Shown here: positions 1-12,809 of the stretch, one piece after another | Numbering within the stretch: the stretch's first letter is position 1 | Layout of the letters: the number at the start of each line of letters is the position of its first letter | DNA from: Odobenus rosmarus divergens | Lineage: Eukaryota > Chordata > Mammalia > Carnivora > Odobenidae | Direction of reading: 5' to 3' | Assembly: GCF_000321225.1 (NCBI RefSeq) | Contig: NW_004451008.1 | Location: 1,074,511 to 1,138,510, forward strand | DNA length: 64,000 nucleotides | Notes under the pieces: generated by a model | The model's database searches: none | What the model was told of the DNA's origin: nothing | Seen by the model: only the letters and a program-made list of their open reading frames with translations | Program-made: the position numbers and the translations under genes

Positions 1-1389
1 TCCCTGTGTCTTGGAAGGAAGAGTTTGCACCTCTGCTTCTTATTTTGCTGGTTGCTTTAGGATGATTTCCAAGAAAAGGAAGAAATGGAAACGTCAAGCC
101 CCATCTTCAAGCCAGAGGTCTTCTAACTAAATTCTTACTTCATTGGAGTTTTGTCAATTGCAGTTTCCAGCTTCCAGCCACGAGAACTTGATGGAGACTT
201 GTTTTGATGCAGGCAGAGACAGCAGTATATGGGAGAAATGTGGCCAGAGAGATTTTCCAGAGGTGAATATTTATCTTACTGGATATTACCTTTTGAATAT
301 CTAGTATGGTGAATCTTTGACCTTTGTCCTAGCAATGAGCCCTTCTAACCAGATAAATAGTCCTAGTCATAGCGTAAAGAGATAAAGGATGATTTTTCCC
401 AGGTCCCCTCTTCCTTGTGTGATACATGTTATCTCAACCTTTGTTGTCTCCCTAGCTCTCATCTCCTTTGTGAGCCCCCTAAAAATCCCCTGTCCTCAGA
501 AATGAACTTGATATAGCCCAAATCTTCTTCCAGTAATGGACTTCAACATTTCCTACCTCCTGAAAATACCTGAAATGAAACCATACAAAGACAATTTAGA
601 TTTCGACATGGGAAGCAAAGCCCCACAATCTGCTTGTCCCGAAGAGATTTCTCCTCTTCAGAATCCTTCCTTGGCTGCTTCTTAGGGCAATAGATTTCCC
701 CGTGTCATCAAACTAAGAATTCTTTTCCTATTTCTTCTGCATCAGATCCTCTGTTTCCTATGTGCTCGGGCCTTCCTCTTTGATTTGTCCTTATTTATTC
801 TTTATTTATTCTCTTATTTTGGTGTAAAACACCTCCACCAGTAGCTTGCTAAGCATGAATGCAGAAGAGGAAAACAGTATTCTGAGACATTATATGTCAG
901 AAAATATCTCTATTCTTCCCTCATTTTAATTAGAATATTGGCTGGGTATAGACGTCTAGGTTGGAAATAATTTTATCTCAGAATGTTGAAGACCTTACTC
1001 CATCTGCTAACTTCTAGAGCAGTTGTGGAGAAATTTGATGCGTATCTGATTCTTGAACTTGTGTCTGTAACTTCCTTTTCCCATCTCTGGGAAATTTTAT
1101 TATCTTTTCTTTATTATAAGCTGTTCTGAAATTTCATAATAATGTCTTATTGCGGTTCCTTTTAGAGTTAACGAACCACAATTTGGTGGATCACTTAAAT
1201 TAAGAAATTCATATTTTTCAGTTCTGGGAAATTATTTCTTTTTATAACTTTCTCTTTTGGGAACTTTTATTAATCAGATATTGACTCTCTTGGATTAAAT
1301 TTATTTTACTGTGGTAAGAACACTTAACATTAGAACACTAGAGCTTATTCATCTTGCTTAACTGAAACTTTATGCCTTTTGATTAGTAT
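1..1389. other. Intergenic DNA with old antisense L1
   Basis: AT-rich sequence without a gene. From about 900 onward it resembles the 3' region of an ancient L1 in minus orientation, and the same element seems to resume at about 2350-2600 after younger insertions. Nothing recognised in 1-780. Confidence 0.5.
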
Positions 1390-2345
1390 CTCCCCATTTC
1401 CTCCTCCCCAGCTCCTGGCAACCACCATTCCACTCTTTGATTCTATGAATTTGACTATTTTAGATACTTCAAATAAGTGGAATCATGCAGTATTTGTTAT
1501 TCTGTAACTGGCTTATTTTGCTTAGCATAATGTTCTCAAGGTTCATCCATGTTGTCACATATTGCAGATTTTCCATCTTTTTTAAGGTTGAGTTGTATTT
1601 CATTGTGTGTATACACCACATTTCCTTTATTCATTCATTCACCAACGGACTTTAAGGTCGTTTCCATTTCTTGGCTGTTGTGAATAGTGTGGTGGTGAAC
1701 ATAGGAGTGCTAGTATGTCTTTGAGGTCCTGATTTCAATTCTTTAGAATAAATACTCAGAAGTGGGACTGGTGAATCATATGGTAGGTAACTCTTCAATA
1801 TATATAAGTAACTCCTACAGCTAATTAGCAAAATGCCCCTAATAATCTGGTTAAAAATAGGCTGAGAGCTTAAATCCATATTTTGCCAAAGAAAACATAA
1901 GTTGGCCAACAAATATATTTTTTAAAAAAGTTTAACATCATTAATCATCAGGGAAATGCAAATTAAAAATGCAATGTGATACTGGGGTGCCTGGGTGGCT
2001 CAGTAGGTTAAGCGTCCACCTTTGGTTTGGGTCATGATCTCAGGGTCCTGGGATTGAGCCCCATCTCGGGCTCCACACTCAGTGGAGAGTCTGCTTCTCC
2101 CTCTCCCTCTGCCCCTCCCACCTCTCTCTCTTTCTCGCTCTCACTCTCTGTCTCAAATAAATAAATAAATAAAATCTTTAAAAAATGCTATGTGATACTA
2201 TCTTAAGCCTATCAGGATGGCTATTATAAAAAAAACAAAAACAAAAAAAAAACAAAAGGCAACAAGTATTGGTGAGAAATTAGAGCCCTTGCATACTGTT
2301 GGTGATATAGCTGGTATGAAAAGCAGTATGGAGGTTCCTCAAGAA
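1390..2345 (-). mobile_element. L1 fragment with internal inversion, carrying a SINE
   Basis: 1390-1790 reads as the reverse complement of an L1 3' segment. About 1850-2345 reads as the adjacent upstream ORF2 end in plus orientation, finishing at the GTATGGAGGTTCCTCAAG block. The two parts are neighbours in an L1 but face opposite ways, the pattern of twin-primed insertion. The SINE at 1984-2180 splits the second part. Confidence 0.6.
1984..2180 (+). mobile_element. Carnivore tRNA-derived SINE
   Basis: GGGGTGCCTGGGTGGCTCAG head, CT-rich middle, AAATAAATAAA tail. Target duplications AAAAATGCAATGTGATACT (1965-1983) and the near-identical 2181-2199 flank it inside the L1. Confidence 0.92.
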
Positions 2346-2349
2346 ATGG

Positions 2350-3840
2350 AATCTTTTGGATTGATCTTCTGATTTCTTTGTTTTTTTCTATGTTCTCTTT
2401 GCTTTTTTGTTGCTATTGTCTGATTTCTTAGAAATCTCAACTTTACCTTTCAATTCTTTTCTTGCAATTTTAATTTCGCCTAATGACTCTTAAAATTTCT
2501 AACAACTCTTCTCTTTCTTCTGAGTACTCTTTTTATAGTTTTCATGTTTCATGTATGCAACATCTTTTCTGAGCTTTCAGAGGTCATTAATTGTGGGATG
2601 ACCTGATTGTGCGGAAGCCGGCAGCACAGACAGTGAAAGGATTCACCCAAGGCAGAGCAAAGGAGATAGAAGTTCCTTGAATACACGGCAAGGGATCAGC
2701 CAGCAGGAAAGGGCCTGTGTGCATTCATCCCTTTGACCCTACTCAGGTTTCCATGGCTCAAGATGGTTGCCTAAAAGCAGCCTCTACAATGATTATAGTT
2801 TTGGGGCTTATTTTTTCTGCTTCCTGCACTATCTCTCTTTCCTTAGCGTTCTTTTTCTTTTCTTTCTTTCTTTCTTTTTTTTTTTTTTTGGTCTGCTTTT
2901 GTGTCTTTGGCATTATTCTTTTTTTAAAATTGAAGTACCATTGACATATAATGTTACATTATCATTATATTCCTTCTTCAAATGTCTTGTAATCTTTGGC
3001 TGCTTCTTTACATTTAAAAGAGCACTACCATGCCAATTGGAAGTGCCTTGGTGGGGCTTGTAGGGTGATGGGCTTCACTGCAGGGTGGATGGGCCGCAAG
3101 ATACCCAATCCTTTTTGGGTGGGGGTTTACCCCATCATGTAAGTGTCTGTAGGCTACTCAGTTTACCTATAGATGAATTCTCCCATCTCCTGCTTGGGCA
3201 GGGAGGGAATGCTAATCTTGATTTCCAACGTTTTGAAAGCCAAGAGGCAGAAGAAGCCACTTTAATAAACAGGCTTTTCTATAATCTCCCTGTTTGGAGT
3301 GTATGGGCTCATTCTTACTCCTGGCCATTTATGGTCCATCTGCTTCAAGTCCACCTGCTACATCATCTTTCAAAAGCAAACCTCTTGTTTGTATGGTCAT
3401 CTGGCTGCTTGAACAGAAAGAAAAAACCTGGGGTTCTAACCCCTCTTCAAACAGACTTTCAGCTAGCCTTTTGAGGTATAGCCTCTGAAGCCCTGTCCTC
3501 AGAGATAGCAGATGCTTACAATTCCTCAGCCTCTGGGCTTTAACACCCTGCTTATTGCCATGTTTTTCAGACTCAGCATGTATAAACCTCACCTGAAAAA
3601 CTTTTTGAATCACAGATATCTGGGCCCCACCCCCAGAGACTCTTATGTGGTAGGTTTGTGGTGGGACTAAAGTATTTGCATTTCTGACAACCTTCCAGGT
3701 GGTGCTGATGCCTCAGGTGAGTGAGGCATTCTGCTTTTATCTGCAGGCTTTTTACTTCCAGTTTTACCTCCAGACAATTTAATTTCTTCTAATATTCATC
3801 CAACTAACTCTGTTTTCCCAAACTGTATTAAATTCTCCTG
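2350..3840. other. Intergenic; old L1 remnants
   Basis: 2350-2600 looks like antisense ancient L1. A T-rich run at 2860-2890 precedes an L1 3'-end-like stretch (about 2925-2975). No gene seen; open frames here are low-complexity. Confidence 0.45.
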
Positions 3841-3842
3841 AC

Positions 3843-4030
3843 GTGGGGCGCCTGGGTGGCTCAGTTGGTTAAGTGTCCACATTCGACTCAGGTCATGATC
3901 CCAGGGTTCTGGGATCGAGCCCCGCATCAGGCTCCCTGCTCAGCTGGGAGTCTGCTTCTCCCTCTGCCTGCTCTTGTGCTCTCTCTCTCTCTCCCCCTCT
4001 CAAATAAATAAACAAAATCTTAAAAAAAAA
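3843..4030 (+). mobile_element. Carnivore tRNA-derived SINE
   Basis: Full-length copy with A-rich tail, flanked by AAATTCTCCTGAC at 3830-3842 and 4031-4043. Confidence 0.93.
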
Positions 4031-4443
4031 AAATTCTCCTGACATCTGTAGTCTCACTTCCCATTCTTTCTGTGCTTATGGATTTTCGTATTTAAAAAAG
4101 TTATTTTGTTTTGTTTTTTGTGGGGTTGTTTTTTGTGGTGTGGGAAGGGAGTGGAAGTAAAAGCAAGTATTCAGACTGCTGCCATTTCAAAGCAGAAGTC
4201 TAATTTGATTATATGGAAGCTTGGGGCAAGTCCTGCTGGTGGCCTCCTCACCCTTTCCCAACCGGCTACTCCTCCATTCCCAACAGAGGTCTTTCCAAAC
4301 ATCATTACTTCTCCCCAAACCTCCATCTTCCCTTTTCGTAGAACTTTCTCTTCAACTTAACTCCTTTAGTGTCCTGCCTGCACATCTGAAACTTTGTTAT
4401 CATTTCCTTTTTTTCTAGGACAGAGAACTTGTTCTTCTGTTCC

Positions 4444-4474
<31 letters not shown>

Positions 4475-4519
4475 GTGCTCGCTTTGGCAGCACATATACT
4501 AAAAAAAAAAAAAAAAAAA
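4475..4519 (+). pseudogene. 3'-truncated U6 snRNA retrocopy with poly(A) tail
   Basis: GTGCTCGCTTTGGCAGC and the following bases to 4504 match the first 30 nucleotides of U6 snRNA with one change (TTT for TCG region), then switch to a run of A. The flanks share AAAATCCCTTT before (to 4474) and after (4516-4526), as expected for L1-machinery insertion. Only the U6 5' end is present, so it is not a working gene. Confidence 0.8.
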
Positions 4520-4529
4520 TCCCTTTATC

Positions 4530-7500
4530 TAATACCATCATTCACTCCCTTGGAATTCTGTGTTTTCAACTGCTCCCTCTCTATGGGTGATGGAAGCTGT
4601 GCATGTCTCTCTCCTCTTTATGAAATAAATAAATAAAAAAAACCAAATTCCCACCCTCCTTCAACAAATTATCCCTGGAATGTAGGTCTACTTCACTTTT
4701 ATTTTAACTCCCTATCTTTTGGATCTGAACTCTAGGGAGTCTTATGCTTGAGGTATTTTGGGGTGATTGGTAATAGATGGCCACCAACACCAACAAGGTC
4801 AGTAGCTGACAGAGGGCCCAATAAAAAGAAGAATGAAGATGGGTTGGGGTTTGTGTTCTCTGAGAGAGGGTATATGTTGGAGTTATATGTTCTAAGGTAT
4901 AATTCCTTTCAGTTATCTTCAAGGGTGGAAACAGCGTGTTTTTAATTGTAACGTAAACTAGTCCACCACGGGCTTAAAGAAACTGGAGTTAATATTCTCA
5001 CAAAAGTCTGGAGGGAAGTCAAGGCTCAGTCACATCAGGGTAAGCAGCCATGTGATGCTTTTGGCCTTTTCCTCATGGTTGTGAGTTGGCTGCTAGCTCC
5101 TGACCAACGCAGATGGTGGATCTCAAGGAATGATAACCATAAACAGGGTCCACTGTGTCTCCCAAAGAGCAGGTTCTTCTCCCGCTGGCCATTTTGGGGA
5201 TTCCGGTATCATTTTAATAAAGGAACTACTTGCCAACAATCATCTCTGGGAGTTGTCAGGGCAGCTGTGTTTTTCCTGCTTCTGTCCTGGTTCTCTACTG
5301 TGGGACATTGCTCTAGCTGCCAATCACATGCTCTGCTGACATTCATGTAGTTGTGTTCATTTCATTAAATTCATGATTCTGCATTGCCACTCTTCAGCTG
5401 CACACTATCCTCATTGCTGGATGCCTTTGCTACTTGCTTTCTTCTGGACACTACTACCTTTTCTCAGGAACCCCATTTCCCATTATGTACCATTTTGACC
5501 CACTGGGCATTGCTGCTGTTCTCCTGGGTAGCATAACTACCACTGGGACTTTACGCAGTGAAGCTCTCATGTGTCAAAACTCTATGGCATTCCATGGGGG
5601 AGAGGGCCCCTCTCCTTGTGTGTTACATTTGGTCATTGGATACCATGACTATGATGCTGTGCCTCAGCATTTAACAGCATGACTAGTGAAATAATGTTTT
5701 TATTTTCATTCCATCTTCCACTCCACCCCCATTTCCCAGGACACATGACAAATAGTTGTACTCAGAATGGTCCTACCCCACCTGATGTCACTGAGTCATC
5801 AAGTTGTTCTGTCCAAGCTTTCCCCGCATTTTCCATGCTCATTGCTTTTAATGAGTTAGTGTAGCCCATTTACAATTTGCCCAGATATCTACTAATTCAA
5901 GGTAGAGGTTCTGACATCAGCACCATGTTTAGTTCATCAAGGCAGTGGGCTCCCAAGGGTTCCCTTGGGAGGATATAATGTCCCGGTGTACAGCAGAAAG
6001 GGTGTGAAAGGGACTGGTTAGTTGATACATTCATTAATCAATCCAACCTACTTGCACTGTATCTTGAAGCAAACTTCTCTATCCAATGGGATGGCCCCTG
6101 AGCCTTCACTAAGCTTGTATTTCACAATATGCTCAAGGGAGCCAGGGCTGAGATCTCTGGTGCCCCAGCAGTATGATGGTATGGCTGTGACAAGCAGAGT
6201 TTATTGCCTAGGAATAAGGTGCTGAAATTAAATGAAGCTTGAAAAAGTAGGCTAGGCTCAAGAGGGTTTTTATTAAGTCCCCAAAGGTGATAGATGGTTA
6301 TGAGCTCTTCAGTCCACAACACACCCCTATGATCCTTCTCAAAGTTGACTCCTGCCCCATCACTCACTGTAGTGCCATGTCTCAGCCAGAAGCCTCAGCC
6401 TGGCAGCTTACGCCTTGTAAGGTCCATGGAACTGCCAGTCTCACTGCTGAGTAGCAGGTGCTGGCCTGAATTGCCCAATTGTCACCAAGGGAAGTTCTTC
6501 ACTTTCTCTTTCTCCTCCCTCCACATTGATCCTCTTCTTCCATTTTTTTCTTTTTAGTTTTATTTCCTTGCTTTTGTTTCTTTCTTATCTCCATTTCTCT
6601 TTTCCTGTGTCTATCTTCTTTGCTTCCAAGAATTCCATATCTTCCTCTCTCTCACAGTCTTTGTACAGTTCATTTGAGCACACACAACAAGCAAGTTATA
6701 TGCCAGGGCATGTGTTAGGTGGGAAGGATACAAAGGTGTGTAAAACAACGTGAGTTTTCCTGAAGCTTAGTTTATTGTTGGCATCAGAACGCAAAACAAA
6801 AAAAATCATTAAGTGACTACAGTAATTCAGGTGCTTTACACACATCATTGTGTTTAATTGTCATAAAAATTAGTCAAGTGAGTGATCCATTTTGCAACCA
6901 AGAAAACTGAGACAGGCAGGATTAGAGTTAGAAGCCTGTGTCCTGTTTCTGACCCAACGCTTTCTCTTTGCTCCCGTCTTTCTTCTATTTATGTTACTCC
7001 TTCATTTCCTTCTTCAGCTTCTCGCCCTCTTATCTATACTTTGCCTTCCTCCCCAGTTCTTTCTCTCTGTGCTATTGCTCTTCCTCAGCCTTTTCCCTTC
7101 CTGGTCCAATTCCCCTCCTTCTGGTTTGCTCTCCCTCATCTCCTGCCCTTCTCCCCTTTCTCCTTGCATGCTTTCTGGCCATTTTGATGCTGTCCTCCCT
7201 CATTCTCTGCTTCCTTCATCCCATTTCTACATCTCAGGGTGCTCCTCCCCCTTCCTCCTGTCTCTGTCTCTCAGTCTCTGTGTGCCCTTCCTACCTCTGC
7301 TTCCCTAGTTTCCTTCTCCTTGCTGTTCTGCCCCTTCCCTTGGTCTTTCTTGCCCAGTCCTCGTTCTTTTTGCTCTCCTTCCTGTTTTCTCCTGTTGTTC
7401 TTGTCTCTGATTCTGTTCCTTTGCTTCTCTTCCTCATCCTCTGTGTTTATTGCTATTTCACCCTCTAGCTCTCCCTCTGAATCTCTGCTTACCTCTTTCT

Positions 7501-9034
7501 AAAGATTCCTTTTTTTCCCTTCCTTTCTTTGTCCTCCTTCCCTCCTCTCTCACTCAGCCTTCCCTTCCCCTTCCTCCCTGCTGCCCATTTATCACTACTA
7601 CATTTTTTCTTCCTCTCCATCCACTCCCGGTTTTTCATTTTCTTTTCTTACTCTTTCCCCTGGTATAGCCCTGTATCTCCTCCAGTTGTCCTAGCCAAGG
7701 AGGAGAAGGAAGCCCTGTTGTTGGTCTCTCCCTCTCTTCAGCTGTGGGTTGGTGAAGCTAGGCCTTCTTCCTGCCCTGGAGGCTCTCCTTCCTGCTGCTC
7801 CCTCTGGACAGTGTGGAGAGGTCCCTGGCTAGCAGGGGTATGACCTTGGCTACCATATTCCCAATGCTGAGAGAGGCCAGAGAAGTCAGAACCCTATCCC
7901 CAGGGAGAAGGTCATTTTTTGGAGTGTCCTGCATGCTGGCTGAGGTCACAGTGTCAATATGGAGCAGCAAACTTCTTTTCCTTGACTGTTCCATTCTTGT
8001 CCTGTTCATGTGCTCCGGACACCCCCATGAGCAGTCATGGTCCTGGTGAATTCTGTGAGGAGCAGCTGCCCCAGTCACGCCCTCTTGGGGCTCTGAAACT
8101 TTGGGTTACCTGGTTCTGGCATTGACAGGGCAGCTTCTAAGAACCCTTCAGTCTGGCTTTATAAAGACAACAAGATTTGAGCCTGCCTGTGTATGCCTTG
8201 GGCAGTGGTCCCTGAATACCCTTGTTTGCACCTTCTTCTGGAGAATGGACTATGCCTGTGGCCAGTGGGCGTCCCGCATTCAGAATGCACCCTCCGCTGA
8301 GGCTGAGCCAAAGCTCTGTGCTGGGTGGGTCCTCTTTTGTGTTCCACTTGACCATGTCTCAGCTGAGGGGCCTCCCTGGAATATCTGCTTCTTGGGTTAG
8401 GTGCATATTAATGCGCCAGGGAATATGTGTTATGATTATTAATGTGAGCTCATTAAGATGGGCACAGTGGTGAGGTCTGGGCCAGATGAGTGACACAAGG
8501 GCTGGGCCTGCACCTCGATCCAGCCCTCCCCAATAGGCTCTGTGCATGCTGCTGGGGCATCATGGGGTGCTATGCCTTTCTCCATGAGGGCTACAGGAGA
8601 AAACCATGAAGTGACCCTTGGGGTTGCAGGAGAGAGAAACCGTGACTGGGAGAATCAAGGAAAGCTTCTGGAAAAGGTGGCTTCTGAGGTAGGTCCTGAA
8701 GGATGGATTTGCTTTGATAGAGAGGAGCAGTGAAGTTCTTTTGGAGATAACTTTAAAGCTGCTCAGTAGACTCTAGGCTTTGGAATCAAATGTTTTAGTG
8801 GGTGGAAGAATCCAGATCCCTGAAATGAAACAAGTGTGCAGAATGAGGTGGGGATGAAATACAAGGGGGGATGACTTGGTGTGAGCAGTCTGTAGTGCTT
8901 GCTGCTCACTGGTGAGGCTGTGTTTTGTCCATAAGCCCTCTAAGCCTCCAGCTGCGTCCTAGCCTGGAGCGCTCAGCCTTGGGGCTGATGTGTCAGCGGC
9001 GGGGCCGGCTTGGGGCATTCAGAGGACTCTGCCG
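4530..9034. other. Intergenic, with pyrimidine-rich blocks
   Basis: No gene recognised. Strong C/T bias occurs at about 6500-6660 and 6940-7670, which explains several Ser/Leu/Pro/Phe-rich open frames. The rest is ordinary sequence. Confidence 0.5.
6940..7670. repeat. Polypyrimidine-rich tract
   Basis: About 730 bases composed mostly of C and T on the plus strand, irregular rather than a short tandem array. All three plus frames stay open for long stretches because stops need purines. Confidence 0.75.
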
Positions 9035-9152
9035 GTCCTGGGGTGGAGAGCTGCCAAGGGCTCTGTCATCTGACATGCATCATGTCCCTGCTGCAGTCCT
9101 GGGGTGGAGAGCTGCCAAGGGCTCTGTCATCTGACATGCATCATGTCCCTGC
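9035..9152. repeat. 61-bp tandem duplication
   Basis: A unit starting GTCCTGGGGTGGAGAGC at 9035 repeats from 9096, nearly perfect, with the second copy ending at about 9152. It is not part of any recognised element. Confidence 0.93.
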
Positions 9153-9159
9153 ATTTTCC

Positions 9160-11800
9160 CTTTGACAGAGACACCAGGGAGATGCCACTGGAGGGAGTGG
9201 AGTTTTTATATGGAACTGTTGGATGTGAAGGTAACACTTCCCAAGGACACTTTTCTAACTGTACTTGCATCTTGGCCCTGAAAGGTCCCGAATGAAAAAT
9301 ACCAAAGTGAGAATTATCTGTGATCAGGATCTCATAGCACTTTCTTGTTTGTCATCATCCATCAACTGTGAACCTTTAAAAAAGCAACACAACAAAACAA
9401 AAACCTGCAATGTCACTCCTGGAGAAAGAATCTCCAGGGGTCAATTTCACAAACTGACCTGGAAGGGATTTTAAAGACCATGTGCTCTAATCACACCACG
9501 TTTTCACGTGGGAAAACCAAGAACAATATCACATGGTGTGTTTGAGTCAGGGTAGTTCATAAAACGCAGGTCTCCTAGCACAGAACTCTGCCCATGTCAC
9601 AGACTCTTTAGTTTTTACTGGAATTACCTGAGAGGAAACATCCTGTAGTTATTTAAAGCCTGGGCTTCAGGGTCAGACCAGCCTGGGTAACATTTTGGTG
9701 CCATATAATTCTGGTCAAGTTCTCTTTAAGCCTCGGCTTCTTTATCCTTTAAATGGATATAAATCTGGGATCTGCTATATTGTACAGGTGTTGTATCAGG
9801 ATTGAATGAGATAATGCACATAAAGCCCCTAGCGTAGAGTTTGTATATGGTTACTCAGTAAAGCTCACCTGCGGTTGTTCCGTTATACAGATTATTAAAT
9901 ATTTTTGCATTGTGTACGTTATCTCTCAAGAATTATTATATAACCTACAGTGTTTTACAACCACTTTTGCAGTGAGTAGTTTGTTACTTACCACGACTTT
10001 GTTCTATTTCATCTTTCCCTGCCAGACCCCAGCTGCCCAGGGCCTGCCCTTGCCCCCAGCCGCCCCACTCTCCTTGGTGGCTTTGCAGATGCTGGCAGGA
10101 CTCCCACTCACTCATTTTTCTCTAGCATTTATGGACAAGCCTTTTTCCAGCTGACTGGTTGATCAAGATGTTTCTCAATCTCATCTTAGCCACACCATCC
10201 CCTGAAAAAAAATGTCTTCAAGTTTCTGCTCCACTGACGACATCATTCCTTGTGGCCCAGGGCTGTTACAGATGATGACTTGATCCTTATATACCTTTCT
10301 GTGTTTCTATGAAGTTTGAGTGGAAGGGGTGCTAAAAGTGTGGACGCCAAAGAGCATCTTGGCCAGGACACCTTGGCAGACCCACGTCCCATGTGCCCGC
10401 CTCAGCGGATGGTAGTTGGGTTCAACTTTCTCACACTTCTGGTTCCAACGGAAGCCCCACTTCCTGCTCAGGGCAGCACGTCCTCATCTGGCTCCTCACA
10501 AAGCTCCAGATGGCCCTAGAGAACACATGGGCTGTCTCCCCTGGGAGCACCTCTGCTCTCACTCCTTGGCCAATCTGTTCTTTGGTGACTGAAGCCAAGG
10601 TTTGAATTTTAGCTAGAATTATAATTAGATTCCTCTAGGAGAAAGGCCTCTCAAAACAAATCAGATTTGGGATTTGGGTCTCCCGAGTTGTGCCTTTAGT
10701 TAAATTCCCTATGTGGGAAAGGCACAGTTTGGCTAAGGAGAGGAGGCAGGGTTAGATCAGAAGTAAAAATGGCATTCTTAGACTCCATTTCCTGACAACA
10801 CTTGAATTTTTCCAAACCTTAGAAATCTTCGTTGCTGAAAAAGCAAGTAGTGATAAGGTGCTGAGAAGGGTAACTGAAGTCCCTGCTTAACTGATCAATT
10901 TACCTACTCATGGTATAATTTTGAGTGAACATCTTTCTCTGAGCAGTAGGATGGGATGTGCCCTAGCCTGTCCCACCTGTTACCCCAACTTGGAGACCAT
11001 GAGTGTCTCTATGGTATCAGCAGTGTGTCCAACATGCTCACTGAGGCCCGGGACTCCTGTGAGCAGGGATGGGGGAGAGGTGGGGGGAAGTTACAGACGA
11101 AACCTGAAAATAGGCAAGGAGAGAGTCCTGGTAGAGTTTCCATAAAACTTCCCAGTAAGATGGGCACTTCGAAGTCTTGAGTCTATACTTTTGATGGATA
11201 TCGAAGATCATCATTCCTGCTTGGGCCCTGGCCCTGCTTTTCACAACCGCCTATGAGACAGATGAAGAAGTCTTCCTGACACTGAGGTCTCCTGGCCTCT
11301 TTCCAGGCCATTATCATATTCTAGTTGCTGTCCACTGCAAGGTGGAGCCTCCCTGAGGTCCTGGGGCCACCGCCAACCCCTAACCTGGCCAGAGCGCACG
11401 TCCCCTGTCCTTCTGTATTTCCTGTTTGAATGGTCATCCCCATAACTCTCTGCATCTTTTCCCTTTTTCTGTCTGTAACCCTCTTCACTGTCTGTTTCTG
11501 CCTTCCTCTTTGATGTCTTTCTTTATTCTCCTCTCTCCTCCTGACCTTCATTACTTCCTTATTCTCCCTCACATGTCTTCCTTTAAACATTTCTTTCTGG
11601 ACTTCCCCGGTTCTTTCTCTTTCTTCCCATCTCTCCCTCTTTCTCTCTTTCATCCCCCTTCTCAGCATCTCCCTTCTCTTCCTATCGAACCAATCTTCTC
11701 TTTACTACTTTATCTCTTGGACTCTACATTTCTGCCCTGTCTCTGTGCATCTCTCTCTTTTTGCTCACTTTCCTAACGTTCTTTCCCTTTCTTTTTCTTG
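9160..11800. other. Intergenic; MIR at 9655-9880, pyrimidine-rich 11405-11800
   Basis: 9655-9880 is MIR-like in plus orientation (trailing ...GAATGAGATAATGCACATAAAG). 11405-11800 is C/T-rich. No gene seen. Confidence 0.5.
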
Positions 11801-11809
11801 AAAACACCT

Positions 11810-12260
11810 TTAATATGAAATGTAAACATGTGTTCAAAGAAGGCACAAGCCACTAAGGTAAAGCTTAGTAAATAGTTATGAATTGGGCACCAGTGTAACT
11901 CCTGCGAAGGTGAAAAAACAGATTATCGCCAGGACTGGTAGCCTCCAGTGTGGGCTACTCTGACCACGGGCACCTGTCCTCGGAGTCTCACTTTTGTGAC
12001 TATCATTTCCTTGATTTTCTTTACAGCTGGACCGCCCATGTATGCTTCCTAAACAATATAGTTTGGTTATGCCCATTTTTGAATGTTAAGTACATGGAAT
12101 CATACCATACATATTCTTCTGTGTCTTGCATCTTTCACAAAGTATCATGTTTGTAAGATTCATCCGTGTTCTGCTTGTAGGTCATTCATTTTTATTGCTG
12201 CCTAGCACCCACTGTATGCACGTGCTGACATTTATCCTATCTGTTGAACAACAAATTTTA
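11810..12260 (-). repeat. Ancient L1 fragment
   Basis: Contains the antisense L1 3'-region pattern (TGGAATCATACC, CATCCGTGTT, GTCATTCATTTTTATTGCTG). Diverged. Confidence 0.5.
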
Positions 12261-12809
12261 GGTGTCAGAACACCTGTTTCGCCTTTAAAACTAAGAACTG
12301 GATTTGCTGCCCCCTGGTGTCGTACTGCCACCATAACAACATCATCAGGTGTATCCTTTCTCACTCCTTGGAATGGAAACAAAGGGCTCCAAAAACCAGC
12401 TGGAGTTTCATCAGGCCAGCCGCTCAAATTACACCTGGGGGCTGGGGAGAGCACACGACTCAGCTGCAAAGAGCTCTAACGAGGGAGAAACTCTTTTTTT
12501 TTTTTTTTTTTTTAACAAGCGCCAAGGTGAGCTCCTACTTGAGGTTTGGGTCACCAGGACAGAAAGGAATTTGGTGTAGATAGGTTCGTCAAGATAGAGT
12601 TGGAGGGGTTCAGAAGGCCCAAAAGAATGTTTTTTTAAAAGAATATCTTATACAATATTATTATTCAGGCATCAAGTCCTCCTTTGAAAACAGGCTGGGG
12701 AAGTTCATTTCAATGGGTGTTTCATTCTTTTGTTTACCTGATGTTTGCTGAGTCCCAGATTGTTCTAGACACTAGATTACAAAACTGAACGAATCCAATA
12801 AACAAATGA

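Noticed and set aside
1984..2100. tRNA-like box A and B region in SINE heads
   Set aside because: All belong to tRNA-derived SINEs, with tails and target duplications; no cloverleaf gene is present.
6892..7843. Plus-strand frames of up to 166 codons rich in Ser, Leu, Pro and Phe
   Set aside because: Produced by the pyrimidine-rich composition, which lacks stop codons; no domain or homology.
9035..9152. CRISPR-like direct repeat
   Set aside because: Two adjacent copies without spacers, in a mammalian genome; a simple tandem duplication.
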